Of a stretch of 10,346 nt of DNA, positions 5,993 to 10,346 are shown in pieces. Every line of letters begins with the position of its first letter. Position 1 is the first letter of the stretch. The stretch covers positions 1-10,346 of the forward strand of contig JABDIW010000384.1 in assembly GCA_013003515.1 (NCBI GenBank), read 5' to 3'. A program made the translations under genes and the position numbers. The DNA comes from Acidimicrobiia bacterium (GTDB taxonomy: Bacteria; Actinomycetota; Acidimicrobiia; Spongiisociales; UBA5794). A model generated the notes under the pieces. The model had not been told where the DNA came from. It did not search any database and saw nothing but the letters and a program-made list of their open reading frames with translations.

Positions 5993-6169
5993 TCAGCCGC
6001 TGTAGTACATCCCCTGCAATGCGTCGGGCAGATCACGCTCTTCTTGCGGCGCACCATCCATGGTCACGATGGCGCCTGGAGGATCGCGAAGGTCGAGCAC
6101 GTTCTCAGGAGTGGGAGGCGGGTCTCTTCGAGGAAGGGCGGGCATGGTGTCCAAGGCAACCTCCATCAC
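5993..6169 (-). CDS. Possible small hypothetical protein (58 aa)
   Basis: A minus-strand reading frame starting GTG-ATG (6169/6166), beginning VMEVALDTMPALPRRDPPP and ending in ALQGMYYSG. It is Pro- and Asp-rich in the middle (TPENVLDLRDPPGAIV), with no signal peptide, membrane segment or recognised motif. It fills the otherwise empty space between the HAD gene, whose TGA ends the base before this stop, and the MFS gene. In favour: a TACGCT hexamer (6182-6177) sits exactly 7 nt before the GTG, the leaderless layout used by several neighbours. Against: third-position GC is about two thirds by my count, modest for this DNA, and the frame is short. An internal GGAGG (6164-6160) could instead serve a TTG or ATG at 6145 (50 residues). 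Function unknown. Confidence 0.45.
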   Translation of the reverse strand: MMEVALDTMPALPRRDPPPTPENVLDLRDPPGAIVTMDGAPQEERDLPDALQGMYYSG

Positions 6170-6176
6170 GGAGCCG

Positions 6177-6182
6177 AGCGTA
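6177..6182 (-). promoter_or_regulatory. -10-like hexamer for the small ORF
   Basis: Minus-strand TACGCT, followed by CGGCTCC (7 nt) and GTG at 6169. It fits the TANNNT leaderless layout, but there is no -35. A second candidate, TCGACG-17-TACGAT at 6238-6210, lies further upstream and would give a leader of about 35 nt. Confidence 0.35.
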
Positions 6183-6256
6183 GACGCCTTCCCACATCCG
6201 CCATGGCATATCGTATTGAGCCATCGGCAGAACGTCGATGACTATTGAAGACATGG

Positions 6257-7678
6257 TCACTCGCTCTGGCGAGCAGTCAGGCCCTCGGCTCGCGCTGCCT
6301 CCATCTTCTCGGTCGTCAACCGTGGCGCGGCGTAGAGGAAGAGCAGGAGCTGAGCCCCCGCCACGACGAAGTACGGGAGCCGCAACCCGAACGGCCGGTC
6401 GACGATGGACTCCCCGATGACCATCACCAGGCCACCGAGCGCCGACCCGATCGGCATCATGCCCCACCCGAAGAACCGGTACACCGAATTGACCCGACCC
6501 AGCAGGTGGTCGGGGATGATCGTCTGGCGCAACGAGACGGTGATCACGTTCCACAACACTGCGGCCGACGTGCCGATGGCGAACATGAGGAACGCCATCC
6601 ACCACCTCGATGAGAAGCCGATGACGATCGCGGTGGCCGCTCCGGTGAGGATCGTCACGTACAACGAGGGACCACTACCGAGCCGCCGTGAAACTCGCGA
6701 GGCCACCACCGAGCCGATGATCCCGCCGATGGCTCCACCCGACAGGAGGATGGCGAAGATCAACGCCCCCACCGACTCGAACCCGAACCACTCGCCGATG
6801 GAGCCGAACACTCCGGTGAACAAACCGGTCTCGAGGTCGAGCTCCTCCTGTGCGAACAGGATGAAGGTGGAGAAGATCATCATCCCCAGTGCATTGAGGA
6901 AACCCAGCACGATGGCGAGCGGGCGCAACACCGGGTGACGCCACAACCACATGAACCCTTCCTTGATGTCCCCCGTCCAGTCGATGCTCTTCGACTGCTC
7001 CTCGACGGGCTGAGCGCGGAACTGACCCGTGATGAGGAAGACCAGCGCGGCGGCAACAGCGAACGTTCCCGCGTCCACGAAGAACGGGAGCGCGAACGTG
7101 ATGCCGAGGAGGAAGCTCCCCAGAGGGGGACCGACGAACGAGTTCGCCACCATCTCGGCACCCCACAGGTTGCCGTTGGCCTTCTCGAGGTCTTCGGGCT
7201 CGACGAGAGCGGGGAGGATTGTCTGAGCCGCGTTGTCGCGAAGCACTTCGGCGAACCCGAACAACAGCGCGGCACCCACGAGCACGAGGTACACGAACAG
7301 GTCGGTCTCGATGTCGACTCCTGCGGCGAGATCCGCCGGGCTGGGGAGCCCCGACTCGTTCACCAGCACGACGAGGGCAACACCCAGGGTCAGGGCGAAC
7401 CGGACGACATCCATCGAGGCGATCAGCTTGCGGCGATCCACCCGATCCGTGATGACACCGGCGGGGAGGGTGAACACCAGCCACGGGAGCCGTTGGGCGA
7501 CGGCAATGAGAGCAATGAGGAGGCCGTTGCGGGTGACGGCCGACGCGAGCCATGGATAGGCGATGGCGGCGATGCCGTCGCCGAGGTTCGAGATGACGCT
7601 GGCCGTCCACAACCGCCAGTAGCGGGCACCGAGCCGACGTTTCGGACTGAGGGTCTCGGTCCGCATCTCCTCACTCAT
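6257..7678 (-). CDS. MFS efflux transporter (EntS-like/MFS_3 type)
   Basis: A 473-residue major facilitator superfamily protein of the drug/siderophore exporter type, with 12 probable membrane helices. It opens with SPKRRLGARYWRLWTASVISNLGDGI, typical of this subgroup. Motif A after helix 2 is GVITDRVDRRK (74-84). A second characteristic loop is AQTILPALVEPEDLEKANGNLW (151-172), and late in the protein comes LRQTIIPDHLLGRVNSVYRFFGWG (383-406). The central cytoplasmic loop (about 219-247) separates the two halves. The start is ATG at 7678, overlapping the upstream arsR stop by 8 nt, so the two are co-transcribed. The frame is open to 7861, but the extra residues are the arsR gene out of frame. 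Likely proton-driven export of an unknown small hydrophobic compound, controlled by the neighbouring regulator. The substrate cannot be read from sequence. Confidence 0.9.
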   Translation of the reverse strand: MSEEMRTETLSPKRRLGARYWRLWTASVISNLGDGIAAIAYPWLASAVTRNGLLIALIAVAQRLPWLVFTLPAGVITDRVDRRKLIASMDVVRFALTLGVALVVLVNESGLPSPADLAAGVDIETDLFVYLVLVGAALLFGFAEVLRDNAAQTILPALVEPEDLEKANGNLWGAEMVANSFVGPPLGSFLLGITFALPFFVDAGTFAVAAALVFLITGQFRAQPVEEQSKSIDWTGDIKEGFMWLWRHPVLRPLAIVLGFLNALGMMIFSTFILFAQEELDLETGLFTGVFGSIGEWFGFESVGALIFAILLSGGAIGGIIGSVVASRVSRRLGSGPSLYVTILTGAATAIVIGFSSRWWMAFLMFAIGTSAAVLWNVITVSLRQTIIPDHLLGRVNSVYRFFGWGMMPIGSALGGLVMVIGESIVDRPFGLRLPYFVVAGAQLLLFLYAAPRLTTEKMEAARAEGLTARQSE

Positions 7679-8225
7679 CTGCTGCCTCCCACCCCGGCAA
7701 CGCTGTTGGGTAGATGCCGGCGAGGAGGCCAAACGTCGTGTCACCACCCGGATCGTCGTTGACGAACTCCTCGGAGAGCTCCACGAGGCGCTGGGCGTAC
7801 TCGAGCGCCCGCTCGGCGGGGATCCTGAGGTGGCGCAACGTGAACATCGGCAGGACTTCACCGTCCGGGAACACGCACTCGTCGATCACACGACGCAGCA
7901 TGGCGAACCGGTCGTCCATGGGTCCTTCGACACGGAACGTGCGGGCCACCCTCCCGAAGTACTTCTCGGTCATCGCACGGACCTTGGCTGTGCGCACGAC
8001 ATGGATGAGCCCGGCGTCCTGAAGGACGCCGAGGTGGTAGCCGACCGTTCCCTTCGGCTTGCCGAGCACGTCGGCGAGCTGACTCGTTGTTGCGGCGCGC
8101 TCAGCAAGGAGATCGAGGATGGCCATCCGGGTGTCGTCGGCGATCGCCTTCAGTCCGGGCGTGGCCGCGACGACGCTGACTTCGTCGAGGGGGTAGTCGG
8201 GAACCGAGGGAACTGGCTGGGGCAC
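7671..8225 (-). CDS. ArsR-family winged-helix transcriptional regulator
   Basis: A 184-residue regulator. The winged helix-turn-helix spans about residues 22-100: LKAIADDTRMAILDLLAER, then the HTH TTSQLADVLGKPKGTVGYHLGVLQDAGLI (about 46-74), then a wing (HVVRTAKVRAMTEKYFGRVARTF). The C-terminal half (about 101-184) is a helical domain of the kind seen in larger ArsR-type regulators, probably for ligand sensing or dimerisation. The ELCVCDL-type metal-binding cysteines are absent, so it is probably not a metal sensor. Start: GTG at 8225 lies 6 nt after the -10 of a near-consensus promoter, so the message is probably leaderless. A TTG at 8288 in frame would run through that promoter and the preceding gene's stop. 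It overlaps the MFS gene by 8 nt and most likely represses this pair. Confidence 0.88.
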   Translation of the reverse strand: MPQPVPSVPDYPLDEVSVVAATPGLKAIADDTRMAILDLLAERAATTSQLADVLGKPKGTVGYHLGVLQDAGLIHVVRTAKVRAMTEKYFGRVARTFRVEGPMDDRFAMLRRVIDECVFPDGEVLPMFTLRHLRIPAERALEYAQRLVELSEEFVNDDPGGDTTFGLLAGIYPTALPGWEAADE

Positions 8226-8231
8226 GGCGGT

Positions 8232-8260
8232 ATTGTCGGCATTTCCCGACCATTTGTCAA
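8232..8260 (-). promoter_or_regulatory. Near-consensus promoter of the arsR-MFS operon
   Basis: Minus strand: -35 TTGACA (8260-8255, perfect), 17-nt spacer, -10 GACAAT (8237-8232, 4 of 6), then ACCGCC and GTG at 8225. The start site would fall on or next to the GTG, giving a leaderless message. The TGA stop of the upstream secreted-protein gene (8259-8257) lies inside the -35 box. It is the best promoter in the window. Confidence 0.75.
8235..8250. promoter_or_regulatory. Inverted-repeat operator candidate
   Basis: GTCGG (8235-8239), 6 nt, CCGAC (8246-8250): a perfect 5-bp dyad lying in the spacer and touching the -10 of the arsR promoter. A further GTCGG copy is at 8263-8267 just upstream of the -35. 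Placement suits steric repression by the ArsR-family protein (autoregulation), but binding is inference and 5-bp arms are short. Confidence 0.45.
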
Positions 8261-8727
8261 TCGTCGGGCAAGTCCCGTCTCCGGGCAACCGTCACCAAGC
8301 CGATGGCGCCCAAACCGGTGACAGCTGCGACCAGCCCCCACCCCCAGCGACGCGGTGGCTTCGCGGTTTGAACGTCGGCAAGCGTCGTCCCCGTGCCTGA
8401 GACGAAGACCGACAGCGGGACACCGAGATCGACGAGCGACACCGCATCGGACACCTCCTCGCTGCCGTCGCCGAACAGGGCACCAAATCGGACGCGGTAG
8501 TTCTCGGTTCTGGGGAGCTCCCAGTTGCCTCCATAGACGCCTGGTGCGGTCTCGATGAGGGGGACGGACTCCAGGAAGCCGTCCACGCCCGACACGTGGG
8601 CAACGACAAGTGATGGCCGCGGACCGAGCTCGACGAACAGGTCCACGGTGGCGTCATCGGCGTGATGAACAGCCCAGGCCTGACCGAAAGGGGCAGCGAG
8701 CAAGATGGTGGCGAGGACCACAGCCAT
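8257..8727 (-). CDS. Secreted, C-terminally membrane-anchored protein of unknown function
   Basis: A 156-residue protein with an N-terminal signal peptide (MAVVLATILLAAPFGQAWA; AWA fits a signal peptidase I site near residue 19), a beta-rich extracellular domain (about 25-120, including DLFVELGPRPSLVVAHV, GVYGGNWELPRTENYRVRFGA and VPLSVFVSGTG), and a C-terminal membrane helix (about 128-147) followed by the basic stop-transfer ARRRDLPDD. Topology is therefore type I: outside domain, single anchor, short cytoplasmic tail. The beta pattern suggests an immunoglobulin-like or FixG/CopC-like fold, but I do not recognise the family. It is divergent from leuC with 64 nt between the starts. ATG at 8727 has a TAGTGT -10 six nt upstream, so is probably leaderless. 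The stop lies within the arsR promoter. Confidence 0.75.
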   Translation of the reverse strand: MAVVLATILLAAPFGQAWAVHHADDATVDLFVELGPRPSLVVAHVSGVDGFLESVPLIETAPGVYGGNWELPRTENYRVRFGALFGDGSEEVSDAVSLVDLGVPLSVFVSGTGTTLADVQTAKPPRRWGWGLVAAVTGLGAIGLVTVARRRDLPDD

Positions 8728-8733
8728 GCCCTG

Positions 8734-8739
8734 ACACTA
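8734..8739 (-). promoter_or_regulatory. -10 element of the secreted-protein gene (leaderless)
   Basis: Minus-strand TAGTGT (TANNNT), then CAGGGC (6 nt) and ATG at 8727. There is no Shine-Dalgarno at useful spacing and no clear -35. The position predicts transcription starting at the ATG. Confidence 0.45.
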
Positions 8740-8752
8740 CGACGGCCGCGGC

Positions 8753-8781
8753 TTGCCCAGGTTCACCCGCATCTCTACGTT
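8753..8781 (+). promoter_or_regulatory. Candidate leuC promoter
   Basis: -35 TTGCCC (8753-8758), 17-nt spacer, -10 TACGTT (8776-8781), then 10 nt to ATG at 8792. The expected start site is about 8788-8789, leaving a leader of only 3-4 nt with no Shine-Dalgarno. There is therefore no room for a T-box or leader-peptide attenuator. The 64-nt region between the divergent genes holds this and the opposing -10 at 8739-8734. Confidence 0.5.
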
Positions 8782-8791
8782 TGTGCCCCTC

Positions 8792-10201
8792 ATGGCCCAA
8801 CGCACGCTTCTCGACAAGATCTGGGACGACCACGTGGTTCGTGCCGGCGACGACGCCCCAGACCTGTTGTTCGTCGACCTCCACCTGGTCCACGAGGTCA
8901 CGTCCCCGCAGGCGTTCGAGGCCCTCACCCTCGCTGGACGCCAGGTTCGGCGCCCTGACCTGACCCTTGCCACGGTCGACCATGGCGTACCTACGGCCGG
9001 TCGTTCCCTCGGTATCACCGATCCGCTGTCGAAACGGCAGATCGATGCCCTCACCGCCAATTGCGACGCCCACGGGATCACGCTTTTCGGCATCGACGAC
9101 CCTCGCCAGGGAATCGTCCATGTCATCGGCCCCGAACAGGGGATCACCCAACCAGGCATGACCATCGTCTGTGGGGACTCGCACACGGCCACGCACGGAG
9201 CTTTCGGTGCGCTGGCCTTCGGTATCGGGACATCGGAGGTCGAGCATGTCCTCGCCACCCAGACGCTGCCGCAAGCGAAACCGAAGTCGATGGCGATCAC
9301 CATCGACGGCGACCTTGCCGCCGGGGTCACGGCCAAAGACATCATCCTCGGAATCATCGCCCGCATCGGCGTGTCGGGCGGCAACGGGCACGTGATCGAA
9401 TACCGGGGATCGGCGATCGAGGCACTGTCCATGGAAGGCCGGATGACGATCTGCAACATGTCGATCGAGGCCGGTGCCCGGGCCGGGATGATCGCTCCAG
9501 ACGACACGACGTTCGCATACATCGAGGGCCGTCCGTACGCCCCGACCGGTGCCGACTGGGACGCCGCCGTTGCCTACTGGCGCAGCCTGCGCACCGACGA
9601 AGACGCCGCCTTCGACACCGAGATCACGATCGACGCATCTGAGCTGGCACCGTATGTGTCGTGGGGCACCAACCCGGCACAGACCGTGCCGGTCACCGCA
9701 AGCGTGCCCTCTCCCGATGACTTCACCGACCCGCTCGACCAGGACGCCGCTGCCCGAGCCCTCGAGTACATGGACCTGGAGGCGGGCACCCGTATCACCG
9801 ACATCCCCATCGACAGGGTGTTCTTCGGGTCATGCACCAACGGTCGCATCGAGGACTTGCGGGCAGGAGCCGCCATGCTGGGAGATCGCACGGTCCACCC
9901 CGACGTCCATGCCATGGTCGTCCCCGGTTCCGGGCTGGTGAAGCGCCAGGCCGAGGAAGAGGGCCTCGACCAGGCGTTCACACGCGCCGGATTCGAGTGG
10001 CGTGACGCCGGGTGCTCGATGTGCCTCGGGATGAACCCCGACATCCTGATGCCGGGGGAACGCTGCGCTTCCACCTCCAACCGCAACTTCGAGGGGCGAC
10101 AGGGTCGGGGTGGCCGCACCCACCTGGTGAGCCCCGAGATGGCGATCGCTGCGGCGGTGGAGGGTCACTTCGTGGACGTACGGGACTGGACCGCGTCGTG
10201 A
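8792..10201 (+). CDS. leuC: 3-isopropylmalate dehydratase large subunit
   Basis: A 469-residue aconitase-family protein, normal length for LeuC. With LeuD it isomerises 2-isopropylmalate to 3-isopropylmalate in leucine biosynthesis, in the cytoplasm, using a [4Fe-4S] cluster. Visible hallmarks from ATG at 8792: MAQRTLLDKIWDDHVV start; DLHLVHEVTSPQAFE; VDHGVPT; VCGDSHTATHGAFG (126-139) with IGTSEVEHVLATQTL; active-site EYRGSAIEALSMEGRMTICNMSIEAGARAGMIAPDDTTF region; cluster cysteines C348 in FFGSCTNGR and C408/C411 in GCSMCLGMNPD; and the C-terminal block NRNFEGRQGRGGRTHLVSPEMAIAAAVEG. The frame is open to a TTG at 8753, but ATG at 8792 gives the family's usual N-terminus. The stop overlaps the leuD start (GTGA). 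Confidence 0.98.
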   Translation: MAQRTLLDKIWDDHVVRAGDDAPDLLFVDLHLVHEVTSPQAFEALTLAGRQVRRPDLTLATVDHGVPTAGRSLGITDPLSKRQIDALTANCDAHGITLFGIDDPRQGIVHVIGPEQGITQPGMTIVCGDSHTATHGAFGALAFGIGTSEVEHVLATQTLPQAKPKSMAITIDGDLAAGVTAKDIILGIIARIGVSGGNGHVIEYRGSAIEALSMEGRMTICNMSIEAGARAGMIAPDDTTFAYIEGRPYAPTGADWDAAVAYWRSLRTDEDAAFDTEITIDASELAPYVSWGTNPAQTVPVTASVPSPDDFTDPLDQDAAARALEYMDLEAGTRITDIPIDRVFFGSCTNGRIEDLRAGAAMLGDRTVHPDVHAMVVPGSGLVKRQAEEEGLDQAFTRAGFEWRDAGCSMCLGMNPDILMPGERCASTSNRNFEGRQGRGGRTHLVSPEMAIAAAVEGHFVDVRDWTAS

Positions 10202-10346
10202 GACCCGTGAAGACCATCACCGGCACGATGGCGCCACTTCCCCGGGCGAATGTCGACACCGACCAGATCATGCCCAAGCAGTTCCTCAAACGCATCGAGC
10301 GATCGGGCTTCGGTGAGTTCCTGTTCCATGACTGGGCGCGAGACAC
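10198..10346 (+). CDS. leuD: 3-isopropylmalate dehydratase small subunit, 5' part only
   Basis: The first 49 codons of LeuD, cut by the window end. From GTG at 10198 it reads MRPVKTITGTMAPLPRANVD, then TDQIMPKQFLKRIERSGFGE and FLFHDWARD, the conserved N-terminus of the swivel-domain subunit (VDTDQI-PKQFLK and LFHDW are diagnostic). It partners LeuC as isopropylmalate isomerase. GTG at 10198 overlaps the leuC TGA (GTGA), giving translational coupling. A GTG at 10207 in the same frame would remove three residues and is an alternative. No truncation or frameshift is seen in the visible part. Confidence 0.95.
   Translation, partial: MRPVKTITGTMAPLPRANVDTDQIMPKQFLKRIERSGFGEFLFHDWARD

Noticed and set aside
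6105..6605. 166-codon minus-strand frame over the MFS 3' end and the gap
   Set aside because: It shares the MFS region in another frame, is His/Arg/Gly-rich in that part, and has no motif. The part beyond MFS is better explained by the small ORF or by non-coding DNA.
6675..7762. 311-codon minus frame (6675-7610) and 275-codon plus frame (6935-7762)
   Set aside because: Both are out-of-frame or antisense readings of the MFS transporter, which has clear motifs. Their compositions (Arg/His-rich, Glu/His-rich) are typical of shadows.
7679..7861. N-terminal extension of the MFS transporter
   Set aside because: The 61 extra residues are Ser/Arg/Cys-rich and are the arsR gene read out of frame. 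ATG 7678 gives the family's usual N-terminus.
8728..8791. T-box or leader-peptide attenuator for leuC
   Set aside because: The region between the divergent genes is only 64 nt, and the best promoter leaves a leader of a few nt, too short for such an element.
8654..9522. 245- and 261-codon minus-strand frames opposite leuC
   Set aside because: leuC is unmistakable on the plus strand, and these antisense frames contain no family signature.

Overview
The window is a gene-dense, high-GC stretch with abundant GTG starts, stop/start overlaps and almost no intergenic DNA. This style, together with the gene content, points to an actinobacterium. The order HAD phosphatase / Ssd-like protein / TadA / TadB / TadC / small pilin / TadE / TadE-like matches the Mycobacterium tuberculosis Rv3661-Rv3654c block. 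An Acidimicrobiia-type actinobacterium is my best guess, but the exact class is inference.

Layout. 12-848 (+) is an aminoglycoside-phosphotransferase-fold kinase-like protein, convergent with the end of a long minus-strand operon. That operon runs from about 5159 down to 853: a CpaE/Ssd-like protein without a Walker A motif, the TadA ATPase, the TadB and TadC membrane platform proteins, a 56-residue Flp-type pilin, a TadE pseudopilin, a TadE-like/TadG-like protein, and finally a multi-spanning membrane protein with an HELGH zinc-protease signature. Consecutive tad genes are joined by 4-nt ATGA/GTGA overlaps, except for a 49-nt gap before the pilin, which carries a strong Shine-Dalgarno. No prepilin peptidase of the TadV/CpaA type and no secretin lie in the window. 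The absence of a secretin fits a cell without an outer membrane.

Divergent from the tad operon is a HAD-IB (SerB-like) phosphatase at 5219-5992. Head-on to its 3' end is a possible 58-residue small protein (5993-6169). Next come an MFS exporter (6257-7678) and its overlapping ArsR-type regulator (7671-8225), both minus strand, driven by a near-consensus promoter with an inverted repeat between its -35 and -10. Upstream of these is a secreted, C-terminally anchored protein (8257-8727). It is divergent from leuC (8792-10201), which overlaps the start of leuD (from 10198, cut by the window end). LeuC and LeuD form isopropylmalate isomerase of leucine biosynthesis.

A recurring regulatory theme is a TANNNT -10 hexamer placed 6-10 nt before a start codon with no Shine-Dalgarno. 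This is the layout of leaderless actinobacterial transcripts. It is seen at the HAD gene, the Ssd-like gene, the small ORF, arsR, the secreted protein and leuC. No RNA genes, insertion sequences, CRISPR arrays or attachment sites were seen.
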